Counted from the first letter of the stretch, positions 32,944 to 44,207 are shown. The stretch is 64,000 bases of DNA from Eurosta solidaginis (GCF_040869045.1 NC_090319.1:281515693-281579692), one strand, 5' to 3'. The notes: a model not told the origin generated them from the sequence alone. Translations and numbers: made by a program.

Positions 32944-33793
32944 TTGGGAATTAAATTTTTCAACTTAATATAATTTTTATCTTAATAAAAAATTCCCTCT
33001 TTTGCTGAGTACACTTTGATTTTCGAGTTGCGTCATTGTTTCGAAACAACTCTTGAGATTTTAGAAGTGTGCCTAGTTATGATCTCTAATGGTACACAAG
33101 CCCAAATGATTGTTGGGTAAATTTGATGCCATTCCCTGCAAAAATCGCAAGTACTCCATGCACGCATGTATGGAGTACCCACAGTCCAATAAACATCGTT
33201 TAGTGATTACAATCGCTAAAAACGAGCAATGATCGACTTACAGTATATTCGTGTAGAAACATGAGTTGGTCCATTGCTGCATTACAGTGGAGTATAATGG
33301 TAAGTACTCCAGTGGACCACATGATCCAACGATTTTTGCAAGGTTTCGAACGAACGCAAATGACGGATAGGTTAACTGGAGTTTAACCATGCCAGATCGG
33401 CCACTTAAGCTCAGCTTAAACTTCAGTTAAAGTAGACTTATAAACTGCAGAGTAAGTTTAAGGGTAGTTTAACTGACAAACTGAGTTGAACTTGTGCTGA
33501 AAAACCGGGCCTAAGTGATAGAAATTTTGTTTTATGAACGAGTTGAGTTGAACTTTAAGGAAAAATCGTCATAAACTATATTTTACACTTCACTATAATA
33601 TTTATACATAACCAACACTTAAAACGTCAAAGACTGCCAGACAGACAAACACGTTGAGCAAATGTAGCGAAAAATATTTCTACTCAGTAGGTTAGGTTAG
33701 GTTGAACTGGCCGAACCATGAGGACCTCACATAGACTGAATAAGTCTGTAGTGTTACCAGAAGTTTGTTTTAATGACCAACTAAAAAATCCTA

Positions 33794-34684
33794 TCAAAAA
33801 CCAGTACCTATGTTATAAAATAACTCCGTCCTCTTGGCAAATGCTGGAAGCTTCCTAGTCTTTAAGCTATTTGCTGCTTCTAGATCTGACAGCCGTATCA
33901 CTCCTAATAGTTGGAGTCTTAGCCTGGCAAGCGCAGGGCAAGAGCACAGAACGTGCTCGATCGTTTCCTCTTCCAGCCCACACTTCCTACATCTGCTATC
34001 ACTGACCAAGCCTAATTTAAAAGCATGTGACGCCAGAAGGCAGTGTCCAGTCAGAATACCCGTCATGAGTCTACAGTCCTCTCTTTTTAATGATAGAAGC
34101 AACTTTGTTAGTCTAAGGTTGTAAGACCTGCACATAATCTTCGACACTTTACAGCCCCGCGCTTGAACCCACGCCTTTCCTGCTTGGTCGAACATTTGCA
34201 CCTCTCGCCTCCGCTTAATTTCGCCCAGTCTAGTTGGGACGTCTACGGAGCAAGCTTCAAGGGATGCGCCCTTTTTAGCTAATTCATCCGCTTTTTCATT
34301 CCCATCTATTCCCATATTCCCTGAGACCCAAAATAGATGTATGCTTCTCCCTGTCCCGATTCTCTCCAGAGACTGCTTACACTCTAACACGCATTTAGAT
34401 GCTGTGGAATGCGAGATTATTGCCTTAATTGTTGCTTGACTGTCAATATAAAAGTTAACACGATTGCAGTTTGGGCTATTTTTTTCCAGGGTTTCTACTG
34501 CTTTGGTTACGGCTACTATTTTCGCTTGGAAAACGCTACAGTAATCCAGCAGCCTGTAGGATTTGCTTATTTCCGGATCAGCACAATATACCGCAGACCC
34601 TAATCCTTCCACTACTTTGGAACCATCTGTGCACACATGTATCACCTCGTCCGCCATTTGCGCACACTTGCGCCAACCGTACAC
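33794..34684 (-). CDS. LINE alpha copy A: RNase H and C-terminal zinc region
   Basis: An open frame of 296 codons, the C-terminal part of ORF2. RNase H motifs: CTDGSKVVEGLGSA (first Asp), AKIVAVTKAVETL at the Glu position (Ala-Lys where AEL-type sequences usually have Ala-Glu), YIDSQATIKAI (third Asp), and WVSGNMGIDGNEKADELAK with the usual last Asp region, where HxGxxGNE-like WVPGH is replaced by WVSGN. A gag-like knuckle CRKCGLEEETIEHVLCSC follows. The domain would degrade RNA in cDNA hybrids. The frame is intact, but it is cut off from RT by deletion. Confidence 0.75.
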   Translation of the reverse strand: MYGWRKCAQMADEVIHVCTDGSKVVEGLGSAVYCADPEISKSYRLLDYCSVFQAKIVAVTKAVETLEKNSPNCNRVNFYIDSQATIKAIISHSTASKCVLECKQSLERIGTGRSIHLFWVSGNMGIDGNEKADELAKKGASLEACSVDVPTRLGEIKRRREVQMFDQAGKAWVQARGCKVSKIMCRSYNLRLTKLLLSLKREDCRLMTGILTGHCLLASHAFKLGLVSDSRCRKCGLEEETIEHVLCSCPALARLRLQLLGVIRLSDLEAANSLKTRKLPAFAKRTELFYNIGTGF

Positions 34685-35039
34685 CTCTATTGTGGCCTTA
34701 AGATCCCCCTCGTAGCGCAGATAGAGAATCAGGTAGTCTGTACGTCTTGTGATTGATGACGCTATTCTACTATGGCCGTACGGTCGGCGCTAAAGCATCA
34801 AAGAGCTAATCGTTGAAAGGCACTTTCCACTTATGACAATTGCAACGTCATCCGCGTAAGCCGTAAGTTTTACGGGTCCTTCATCAAATCGCTTGAGCAG
34901 TTGGTTGATGACCAGCGTCCACAGCAGAGGTGATAGCACCCCTCCATGCGCGTTCCCCTGCCCACTCATTTCGTGGCCTCGTACAATCCCCATTGTGATG
35001 TAATCTTCCTGCAATTTAACATGCAGCAGATCCATCTGG

Positions 35040-35400
35040 CGGCCACCGTGGTGTGATGGTAGCGTGCTCCGCCTATCACACCGTATGCCCTTGGTTCAAC
35101 TCCCGGGCAAAGCAACATCAAATTTTTAGAAATAAGGTTTTTCAATTAGAAGAAAATTTTTCTAAGCGGGGTCGCCCCTCGGCAGTGTTTGGCAAGCGCT
35201 CCGGGTGTATTTCTGCCATGAAAAGCTCTCAGTGAAAACTCATCTGCCTTGCAGATGCCGTTCGGAGTCGGCATAAAACATGTAGGTCCCGTCCGGCCAA
35301 TTTGTAGGGAAAATCAAGAGGAGCACGACGCAAATTGGAAGAGAAGCTCGGCCTTAGATCTCTTCGGAGGTTATCGCGCCTTACATTTATTTATTTTTTT
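35040..35400 (+). mobile_element. tRNA-derived SINE, copy 2, in LINE alpha A
   Basis: Exact 12-bp direct repeats AGATCCATCTGG (35028-35039 and 35401-35412) flank the 361-bp SINE. The homologous place in alpha B and C has the sequence once. The head holds A-box-like TGATGGTAGCGTGCTCCG and B-box-like GGTTCAACTCCC; the tail is GCGCCTTACATTTATTTATT. The Pol III promoter looks intact. Confidence 0.9.
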
Positions 35401-37268
35401 AGATCCATCTGGTTAAGGCTGGATGTACTTTAAGGTAATTAAGACCATCCATAATCGCCCATTTAGAGATATTATTGAAAGCCCCGGCAATGTCTAAGAA
35501 GACTCCTAGAGTATATTCCTTATATTCCAAGGCTTTCTCTACGCTTATTACCACCCTATGCAATGCGGTGTCTATGGACTTGCCTTTGGTGTACGCATGT
35601 TGTGTTGTGGGGAGCAGCTTTTCATCCACGTTGGATTTTATGTACACATCTATCAGCCTCTCAAAGGTTTTGAGCAGAAATTATGTTAAGCTAATGGGTC
35701 TATAATCTTGGCATACACGTGACCGATCTTTCCCGCCTTTGGTAGGAAAGCTACGCGAGCAGTTCTCCAAGAGTGCGGTACATGATTCAGTCTTATGCAC
35801 CCATCGAATATTATTTTAATCCATTCCCCGACCGCCCTACTTGATACTTGTAGCATGACCGGGAATATACCATCTGGGCCCGGCGATTTAAACCTAGAAA
35901 ATTTCTTCACTGCCCACTCGATTTTGGTATCGGTCACCAAGCCCGGCACTACCCGCTCCGTGATCGAAGTGTGAGTGCTGTCTGCTGGCTCTTCTAAACC
36001 ATCTCTCGATGGGAAATCAATATCGAGAAGCACCTCAAGGGATTCCTCACTATTACGTGACCATTCCCCGTTCTCTTTCTTTATTAGTCCCTGGACTATA
36101 TTTCCCTTTGCTAAGACTTTTCTCAACCGTGCTGTTTCGCTGGAGCACTCTATGTCCGTACAGAAACTTTTCCATGAGATTCTCTTCGCCCGGGAAATTT
36201 CACGCTTGTGGATCCTCAATAGATCCCTGTACTCGTCCCGACACGCTTCGCTTTCCGCGGTCTTTGCTAGCTTAAACGTTTCGTTTACTTGTCTTCTTAG
36301 AAGACTCAGCTCATTGCTCCACCATGGTGGCTTTGCTTTTCCTCTGAATCTTCTTAGAGGGCAAGCTTTGATATACGCAGTCATAAGCGTCCTAGTTAGG
36401 AATTCTTTAGGCTCCTCCAGTTCTTCCACATTGGCAACCTCTTTGGGTAGTCCCAGTTTCGTTTCTACCTGTTTCTGGAATTTAGTCAAGTTTGTTGACC
36501 TAGGGTTTCTAAAGGTTCCTCTCTTCTCTACCCTCTTTAGGGGGATGCTGAAGCTGATATACGCATGGTCGGAGGAGGATGGTCTATCAAGAACCATCCA
36601 ATCATACCTTGATATATCACGTTCGGAGCTCAGTGTAATATCCAAAACATTGCTGGATGTTGGACCAATGTATTTAAGGACATTTCCCCTGTTGACTATC
36701 TGCAAATTTGTTTGCAGGATGCAACAAAATAGAGATTCGCCTGTCTCGTTCGTATCTGATCCTCCCCATGCTCCGTGGTGCGCATTTGCTTCCGCGCCTA
36801 TGACCAACCACCTTTTGCGTCCGTATTCCTGTACTAACCTCTTGCACTCCATTGGTGGAACCTTCGCAGCATGGGCCATGTAGCAGAATGCCAGGATAAG
36901 TGCCTGCTTATTCCTTTGCTCAACGGCCACCACTACGACGTCTTCACAAGTGTAATTAGGTAGCATATATGAATGCAGCTATTTCCTTACCATTACTACA
37001 GCTCGCACCCATCCTTCCGTTTGCGCATAGTAAACGCCAAATCCGCGCGCGCTAAGTCCAGAAACCTTTCCTCCCGATGAGAGCCACGGCTCCACACCCT
37101 GATGGCATACAGTGGGCGCTTTCAGAGAACAATATTTTTCTTGATACTTTGCAAACATGTTTCCGACAATAAGGCCCAGTTTTCAGTAGTTGGTTAAGCT
37201 AAGCTTAAACTAAGTTTGCTTAAACTCTAGTCAAATTTAAACTCCAGTTAAACTACTGAGCAGTTTTC

Positions 37269-38779
37269 GGAACAAGTGCGAATACATACATTTGCAAAAA
37301 AAAAAAAATAAAAAATCGGACTTTATAGGAATTTTTAAACTGATTCCAATTTTTTTTTTTTTGGAGCAAATGAAAGGTTTGGGGGTAATTCCATGTCAAA
37401 AGGCGAAATTATGAATTTTTCAAATCAAAATATCTCCGAAACTAGTGGATGGATTTAAAAACTAAAAAAATCGAAAAATAACTTATAAAAATACCTTTCA
37501 TCTGATGTATATATATCTTTACCTTTTCTAGTCTTTATTTACCAAAAATTTGAAAAAATTTTTTTTTGGTGGAAATTTTTTAAATTTTATTTTTTTTCAA
37601 AAAAGGCTTAACTAAAACTAGTCTTATCTATTCCTATATTGAACACAGTTTCCTTTTAACCTAGTTAACTTAGTCTACAAATTTTAAACATATATATTAA
37701 AGTAGCTTTCTTATAACCTAGTGTACTTAGTCTACAAATTATTATTAAAAATAGCCCTTAGCCGATCCAAAACCGGCTACGCCATGCACAGTAATTCTGC
37801 GTAGAACACCCTTAGCAGATCCAACACCGGCTGCGCCATGCACAGTAATTCTGCGTAGAACACCTTTCTGCTACCGCCACGGTGATGTCCTTCTGCGTAG
37901 TACACCCTTCTGCGTAGGCGGCCTTTGGCCGCATCTCTTGTTAATAGATCACTTTCGTTACAACCGAAGATTTTAAAAATTTTTAATAAGTTTAAGTTAT
38001 CCATGTTATCACGCACAATTAAATTCCACTTTTGATAATAACGGGCTTTTTAAGTTATTAAAAGCTTTATTCTAGAGTTGCCAAGAAAATACATAACAAT
38101 AAACAAAAGAGTTATAAGGTAATATCAGCTCGTTCACGAATGCAAAATTTTAAATAGTTTACCTTTGACGTATATTTTAGCAAAAAAAATTAGCAATGTT
38201 ATACGTTATGTATTTTTGCAATTAATTAATACAATGCATAAACCCATACATACATAGATAACATCATATATATACCAACATCGATAAAAATAATTGAACT
38301 CATATGACACCTTCCTTGTTTTTCGCCCCTAAATAATCAAGCTATACCTTCTAATAAAAAGATTTATATACCAAATTAAAGGTAATGAAATTATCTTCAA
38401 CACGATAGTATTAAAGTATTTTGTAAATAACACATTTTTGCGACTTATTATTCGATTTATAATAAGTTAGCAATCATTTTCCCATAAAAACATAATTTTA
38501 TTATAGCAATTTCTTCTAAATATAGATGTTTTATATATCAAACAAAACCTTGTTTTATTACCTATCTGTACACATTACAATTTTCAAGATCGACTCAACA
38601 GTTTCAGAGATATTTTGTTTTAAAAAAAATGTAAAATTTACCTCTTGACGTGGAATTACCCCTATAGTTATTATTTGCACCAAAAACAAATTATACGGTT
38701 GAACTCACCATAAACACAACTACCGATACTCATATAAATTTTTTTAATTTGACAAATGTATGTATTCTGCACTTAAGCC
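37269..38779 (-). mobile_element. Transposon M, copy M2
   Basis: 1511 bp from GGAACAAGTGCG to CTGCACTTAAGCC. Flanked by AGTTTTC (one T lost) on the left and AGTTTTTC on the right. The minus frame starting at 38004 reads MDNLNLLKIFKIFGCNESD, as in M1, but is fused after about 25 codons to the minisatellite (37777-37930) by deletion. It is a deletion derivative. Confidence 0.6.
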
Positions 38780-39637
38780 AGTTTTTCAGTCACAGTTTAA
38801 GGCCGCCTTTGGGGTTTGATTTTTGTGCGGCAACATTGTTTTTTTTATTAGCTGGAATTTGTTTACCCAACAAACATGAAAAAAAATTCTCCAGCGAAAT
38901 ATACACATATCTAGTTCTGGAACTGATATCCAACATCATTATTTAATTATTCTTAAACCAGATAGTTCTCCAGTTGATATCCAACTTCATTCTCCAATCA
39001 CTACCAACCTTTGAGAAATTTTGTAAAATTAAAAGTTTTCGAGTTGATCTCCAACGTCATTAATATTTTCCAATTATTATCCTAATTTCGAGAGATTTTG
39101 AGAAATGTACAGTTCTAAAATGTATATTCAACACATTTCTCCAGTTAATATCCTACATTGCATATCGAGCTAAGGTGGTGAAAAAATCTCCAAGGTGGTA
39201 CCACCAAAACCTCCAAATAATTTATTGTGAGAAATAACACCTCGTTGATAGGAGAAATGAAGCGTAATCAATCAAAAATAAATTAAATATATTTTATAAT
39301 ATATTGTTAAATTTTTGAGCTGAAAGCCAATTTAAATAAAAACACAACTTTTTGTATTATAGTTGTATAATTTATTCTTGTCGATATTTCGGCTTTATTC
39401 TAAAGCCTTCTTCGGGATCATATAAATATGTTCGATCGACTTTTTATATGATCCCGAAGATGGCTTTAGAATAAAGCCGAAATATCGACAAGAATAAATT
39501 ATACAACTTTGTTCAACTATAACATCGCCATCCTACGGCCTTTGTACATATATTTCAAACATTTTAAAGAAATTAACATTAAATTCGAGCTACAATGTAA
39601 AAAATACCATTGATTTTAAAGAAAAGATAAACAATAC

Positions 39638-40317
39638 TGTTACGAATATTAGCAAAACTGAGGAGTGCTGCCATCTCCAGGCCGATGCTAAGCAGTGACG
39701 TCAATTCACATCAATAATTCAATCATTATGATCTACATAAACGAATCAATAATTGCGTCTACACATATGTACACATTCCGACAAGCAACATTTACATACA
39801 AGGCAGCGAGAGATGAGATGTCACACACCGATGAATTTACTTATACGCTTATGTGTGTGCGGGAGACTGTAAACTACAAACACATGCATATATCTTATCT
39901 GAGTGGTCACAAGAGAGGGCAATAATTTGTGCACGTAGTTGTGGCTGGCGATTTTATAGCCGAAACAACTAGTAACTTCTGGAAATCGAAGAGCCTAGAA
40001 GTATGCAGCGTAAACTATAAAAGCGGTGCAGGCGAGTAAGAAGTAATTCAGTTTGATTTGAGTTGTCAAGCAGTTCCGATTAAGACGATATCTAGCGAGC
40101 AATAGCAGTATTATTTTGAATAGTAGAGTTTCATTGAGCTATCAATCAGCGTGGTTATTAAGCAAGCTATTCGTTGCACAGTTTGAGTGTTATTGTGAAG
40201 TACTTTAATAAAGGCCATTTTGCATTATTACAAATTGGAGTTATTTATTCAACAGTTTAGTGATTCGAACTTAGCAGAGGATTGCAAATAAGAGGATTTG
40301 CAAGCAAATTCGTTACA
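39638..40317 (+). repeat. 5' LTR of the SAP-Gag LTR retrotransposon
   Basis: 680 bp, starts TGTTACGAATATTAGCAAAA and ends in CGTTACA. Only about three substitutions and one 5-bp indel (GAGAT repeat near 39813) distinguish it from the 3' LTR. The 4-bp TSD ATAC precedes it (39634-39637). TATAAAAGCGG near 40017 is a plausible promoter, and ACTTTAATAAAGG near 40202 a plausible poly(A) signal. Confidence 0.9.
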
Positions 40318-40370
40318 ATTGGTGTCAGAAGAGGAATTGTTGAATAAATTCCGAAGATTGGGAATACAAC

Positions 40371-42713
40371 TTGGACATGGCAAAGTTCAGTGAATTAAAG
40401 ATCCAGCAACTAAAGAAGGAGTTGGAGAGCCGTGGATTGAATACAAGCGGCGTTAAACTTGAACTTCAGGCACGGCTACGAGAGGCAATGGAAGCAGAAG
40501 GAATTGATGTGGAAGAGTATGTCTTTCATCTTGATGGCGAGGAGACAACAAAAATTGAAGAGAAAAACGAAACATCGCAAACGGTTACCAGCACAGACTT
40601 GAACGTGATATTGGCTGCAATATCTGCACAAACGTCGAGAGTAACATCGAAAATTGAAGCACAAGATACACGCATTTCAGAAATGTCGACACAGATAACA
40701 TCCAAGATGGAAACTCAACTGGAAGAACAGAAGACATATATGGCATCACAATTGGAAGAACAGAAAACACACATGGCGTCACAAATTGCAGAACAATTAA
40801 AAGAACAAGAGGCACGCATAACATTACAGCTCGAAGCACAAGAAGAACGTATCTCAACAAAGCTGGAGGCACAGGAAACAAAATTCTCATCGCAGCTGGA
40901 GGCTGTTAGTGAACGACAAAATAAAGTGGAGGCCGAGATGGATGCTTTGAAAGATCGGATTCAGGAGTTACAATTGAACCGTCCAATCACTTCAACGTCT
41001 ACTCTGAAGGTAAAATCCCCAACGTTTGATGGTTCTGTTCCATTCCAGGTATTTAAGCTCCAATTTGAGAAGACGTCGACAGCGAACAACTGGAATGATG
41101 AAGATAAAGTTGCAGCTCTGTTCGTGGCATTGAAAGGGCCAGCAGCCGAAATCCTACAGACGATTCCCGAAGGAGAGCGGAACAACTATGAAGCGTTGAT
41201 GGCCGCTGTCGAGAGACGTTACGGAAGCGAGCATAGGAAACAGATATTCCAAATTGAGTTGCAAAACCGCTACCAAAAAGCAAATGAGACATTGCAGGAG
41301 TTTGCTTCAGATGTTGAAAGATTGGCTCATCTCGCAAATGCGGACGCACCCGTGGAATACACCGAGAGGGTAAAAATCCAGAGTTTTATAAATGGCATAC
41401 GAGATGTGGAAACGAAGCGGGCTAAATATGCGAATCCCAAACTAACATTTGCTGAAACGGTATCGCATGCTCTGATACAGGAAACAGCGTCGCTTCTGTG
41501 TAAGCCAGTTTTCAAAGCACGCCGTGTGGAAGTAGAAAGGCCAGAGTGGGTAGAAACAATTTTGGAAGCACTCAAGTGCGGCAACCCAGGTCACATTGCA
41601 CGTCATTGCGATCTTGGTCCTAATAGTTCCAACAATGTGGGTGGCCATAAACGCAAAGCTGGAGGAGATGAGCAAGAGCGAGTAAGAGGTAGAGAGCTAG
41701 ATCCAGCTGTTGAATGTCCTGTGATATCTGTGTCGCAAATCGGAAGGAAATCAAGCAGTCTTACCGTCAGAGGGAATGTGGATGGTAAAGAGCGTGTACT
41801 GACTGTAGATACGGGGGCATCTCATTCCTTGATTCGATCTGATTTGGTCTACAGGAGAGTAAAGTCATTACCTGGAGCAAGGTTGCGTACGGTAACAGGC
41901 GAATATAATCAAGTCCAAGGCGAAGTGGTATGTGAGGTATTAATTGGAAAAGTCATGGTTCTACACAAATTCGTTGTGGCGGAGATCGTTAATGAAGTCA
42001 TATTGGGAGTGGACTTCTTGGTTGACCATGACGTCAGGATCGATATGCGGAGGAAAATTATGCGCTATAAGAACCAGGACATACCACTTAACTTTAGTTT
42101 GGGAAAAGGGTTCAGCAGTAATCGGGTACTGGTGGAAAAGACTCGACAAAGACCACGAAAGTCAAAGGCAAAGGTTGATAGATCGAATGGGCCAAATAAA
42201 TCAAAATCAAAAGTACCTGCGAGAGAAACACTGGCATTGACAAAACCTAAAAGACGCAGGAAAACGAAGCAACGAATTTCCGAGAAAGAATGCGAGGGTA
42301 GTTTCAAGCCGGAGCGCACTACTCTTGTGAAATGTGGGAACGATACCGATTATGCAAAGCAAATCCGTCCAGCGCAAGCTCTACGAAGTGGTTCATTGAC
42401 CAAACAACAGAGTGTGAAGGAACGGCCCAGAGTAATGAGTAGTAAGATGAAACACTGGCATGACAAGAACTCTAATTCGGAAGGTTTCTTGGCGGGAGAT
42501 TTGGTACTGTTAAACAACCCTCACCGGCGGAAAGGTGTTCCAGCCAAATTTCGGTGCAGTTGGGAAGGCCCGTACAAAGTTGTGAAGAAGATCAGTGATA
42601 CCATCTACCGCATACAAACCACTGGGAAACCACGGATTAGAAGAGTGGTACATTTGGAGATGCTAGCGGCGTTTAGATTGGGAGATTTGTCTGATCGGGA
42701 CGATCAGACTTAG
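40371..42713 (+). CDS. SAP domain-Gag-protease-integrase C-terminus polyprotein (780 codons)
   Basis: One intact frame. Residues 4-38 form a SAP motif (LKIQQLKKELESRGLNTSG), a helix-extended-helix DNA-binding fold. Residues about 60-205 are a coiled coil with repeated QLEEQKTHMASQ-type units. About 210-395 is a retroviral-type Gag capsid region (PTFDGSVPFQVFKLQFE; ERRYGSEHRKQIFQIEL). Near 402 is a truncated zinc knuckle, KCGNPGHIARHC, lacking the first Cys pair. Aspartic protease VDTGASH is at 479-485. From about 560 a basic linker leads straight to an integrase C-terminal segment (GDLVLLNNP, KFRCSWEGPYKVVKKI). RT, RNase H and the integrase core are absent without breaking the frame. Met at 40377 is an alternative start. 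The element is probably mobilised by a related Ty3/Gypsy element. Confidence 0.85.
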   Translation: MDMAKFSELKIQQLKKELESRGLNTSGVKLELQARLREAMEAEGIDVEEYVFHLDGEETTKIEEKNETSQTVTSTDLNVILAAISAQTSRVTSKIEAQDTRISEMSTQITSKMETQLEEQKTYMASQLEEQKTHMASQIAEQLKEQEARITLQLEAQEERISTKLEAQETKFSSQLEAVSERQNKVEAEMDALKDRIQELQLNRPITSTSTLKVKSPTFDGSVPFQVFKLQFEKTSTANNWNDEDKVAALFVALKGPAAEILQTIPEGERNNYEALMAAVERRYGSEHRKQIFQIELQNRYQKANETLQEFASDVERLAHLANADAPVEYTERVKIQSFINGIRDVETKRAKYANPKLTFAETVSHALIQETASLLCKPVFKARRVEVERPEWVETILEALKCGNPGHIARHCDLGPNSSNNVGGHKRKAGGDEQERVRGRELDPAVECPVISVSQIGRKSSSLTVRGNVDGKERVLTVDTGASHSLIRSDLVYRRVKSLPGARLRTVTGEYNQVQGEVVCEVLIGKVMVLHKFVVAEIVNEVILGVDFLVDHDVRIDMRRKIMRYKNQDIPLNFSLGKGFSSNRVLVEKTRQRPRKSKAKVDRSNGPNKSKSKVPARETLALTKPKRRRKTKQRISEKECEGSFKPERTTLVKCGNDTDYAKQIRPAQALRSGSLTKQQSVKERPRVMSSKMKHWHDKNSNSEGFLAGDLVLLNNPHRRKGVPAKFRCSWEGPYKVVKKISDTIYRIQTTGKPRIRRVVHLEMLAAFRLGDLSDRDDQT

Positions 42714-42724
42714 GTGGAGTGCAG

Positions 42725-43399
42725 TGTTACGAATATTAGCAAAACTGAGGAGTGCTGCCATCTCCAGGCCGATGCTAAGCAGTGACGTCAATTCACATCA
42801 ATAATTCAATCATTATGATCTACATAAACGAATCAATAATTGCGTCTACACATATGTACACATTCCGACAAGCAACATTTACATACAAGGCAGCGAGAGA
42901 TGTCACACACCGATGAATTTACTTATACGCTTATGTGTGTGCGGGAGACTGTAAACTACAAACACATGCATATATCTTATCTGAGTGGTCACAAGAGATG
43001 GCAATAATTTGTGCACGTAGTTGTGGCTGGCGATTTTATAGCCGAAACAACTAGTAACTTCTGGAAATCGAAGAGCCTAGAAGTATGCAGCGTAAACTAT
43101 AAAAGCGGTGCAGGCGAGTAAGAAGTAATTCAGTTTGATTTGAGTTGTCAAGCAGTTGCGATTAAGACGATATCTAGCGAGCAATAGCAGTATTATTTTG
43201 AATAGTAGAGTTTCATTGAGCTATCAATCAGCGTGGTTATTAAGCAAGCTATTCGTTGCACAGTTTGAGTGTTATTGTGAAGTACTTTAATAAAGGCCAT
43301 TTTGCATTATTACAAATTGGAGTTATTTATTCAACAGTTTAGTGATTCGAACTTAGCAGAGGATTGCAAATAAGAGGATTTGCAAGCAAATTCGTTACA
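42725..43399 (+). repeat. 3' LTR of the SAP-Gag LTR retrotransposon
   Basis: 675 bp, TG...CA ends, almost identical to 39638-40317 but with one GAGAT fewer near 42899. Immediately upstream, CTTAGGTGGAGTGCAG is the polypurine-tract position, though the tract is poor. TSD ATAC follows at 43400. Confidence 0.9.
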
Positions 43400-43403
43400 A
43401 TAC

Positions 43404-44199
43404 ATTTATTTGTGACGATAAAAAACTTATTTCTTTCGATGTTGTATCACTGTTCCCTAGCATACCCACACAACTTGCACTTGACGTAATAAGAGAAAAA
43501 TGGACAATAATAGAAGAGTACACTAAAATACCTAGAAAAATGTTTATGGAAATAGTAAAGTTCTGCATTGAGGAAAATAGATATTTTAAATTTAATGACA
43601 AGATATATACTCAACTCCAAGGATTACCAATGGGATCACCGACCTCACCTATCATAGCAGACATATTAATGGAAAAGTTGTTGGAAAATAGCATTGAAAA
43701 GCTAATACAAAAGCCAAGATCTGTAGCAAAAATATATTGATGACATTTTTGCGATAGTAAAAGAAACCGAGGTACAAAACACACTTGACGTATTAAACTC
43801 CTTTGATCGACATATAAAATTTACTATGGAATTCGAAGAAGATGGAAAATTACCATACCTGGACTCACTTGTAATAAGAGAAGGCAATTAAATTAAATTG
43901 AAGTGGTATAAGAAATCAATATCATCAGGACGCATCATCAATTTTAACTCCAAACACCCAAAGACGATGATAATCAATACAGCAACGGGCTGTATAGACG
44001 AATGCTACAAATATCGGACGACACTTACCACAAAGAAACTATAGAAGAAATTAAATTACTATTAAGAAATAATGATTTTCCAGAGAATATTGTAAAAAGT
44101 TTAATAAGAAGAACGGGATCAACAAACCGAGATATTATACCAAAAACGCCAAAAAGATTTAAATCTGTTATTTACGTACCTGGTTTATCAGAGCGACTT
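43404..44199 (+). pseudogene. PLE reverse transcriptase fragment
   Basis: Translated pieces carry Penelope-type RT motifs: KLISFDVVSLFPSIP (about 43425-43470), YTQLQGLPMGSPTSP (43600-43650), and after a one-base frame change at about 43740 the catalytic DDIFAIV box and KLPYLDSLVIREGN. A stop at 43888 and further frame changes follow. It continues downstream of the RTE insert for only a few codons. The upstream N-terminal region is almost entirely missing. Confidence 0.75.
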
Positions 44200-44207
44200 G
44201 CCAAATC

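Larger units (their letters stand above)
21108..33540 (+). repeat. Repeat U, copy U1 (interrupted)
   Basis: U sequence starts at CCACACCCTGATGGCATACA, which recurs at 37092 and 48853. It carries the half-palindrome TTAAACTCTAGTCAAATTTA, then transposon M (21251-32004), then the arm shared with U0. It ends around 33540 after CAGTGGAGTATAATGGTAAG (33288) and the 3888-4020-like block. The PLE site present in U2/U3 (TTAAATATATTTTA) is empty here, at about 32520. No coding sequence belongs to U itself. Confidence 0.55.
33690..37091 (-). mobile_element. LINE alpha, copy A (with 3' end, internal deletion and SINE)
   Basis: The element runs right to left. Endonuclease-RT frame at 36966-35686 (AEANAHHGAWG, TSSNVLDITLS, SSSDHAYISF; RT start SPGPDGIFPVML, AFLPKAGK). 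It continues after a frame break at 35647-35399 (TKGKSIDTALHRVVIS, LDIAGAFNN). A SINE (35040-35400) interrupts it. The frame 35035-34790 holds GGVLSPLLWTLVINQLL and AYADDVAIVI. A deletion then removes the RT thumb and joins to the RNase H part. The 3' region at 33690-33790 begins with GTTAGGTTAGGTTG on the + strand. Endonuclease, RT and C-terminal RNase H point to the I/R1/LOA group. Confidence 0.75.
39638..43399 (+). mobile_element. Young non-autonomous LTR retrotransposon (SAP-Gag element)
   Basis: Two nearly identical LTRs, a 4-bp TSD ATAC on both sides (39634-39637, 43400-43403), and one long ORF between them. Directly after the 5' LTR is ATTGGTGTCAGAAGAGGAAT, a plausible tRNA primer site. 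The pol RT, RNase H and integrase core are missing, so it needs help in trans. It is inserted into the RT gene of the PLE. High LTR identity indicates a recent insertion. Confidence 0.88.

Noticed and set aside
33685..33705. GTTAGGTTAGGTTG resembling the insect telomere repeat TTAGG
   Set aside because: Only about two units, located at the 3' end of LINE alpha; Diptera lack TTAGG telomeres, so it is part of the LINE 3' region.
35040..35120. Possible functional tRNA gene
   Set aside because: A-box and B-box-like segments exist, but the sequence does not close into an acceptor stem and is followed by a conserved SINE body and tail with TSDs.
35975..36883. 302-codon + strand frame opposite LINE alpha A (and similar ones at 47739 and 53898)
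   Set aside because: It mirrors the endonuclease-RT frame on the other strand and shows no domain; it is an antisense shadow.
39638..43399. Interpretation of the SAP-Gag ORF as a domesticated host gene
   Set aside because: Intact near-identical LTRs, a TSD and insertion inside a PLE show a mobile element; there is no evidence of host function.
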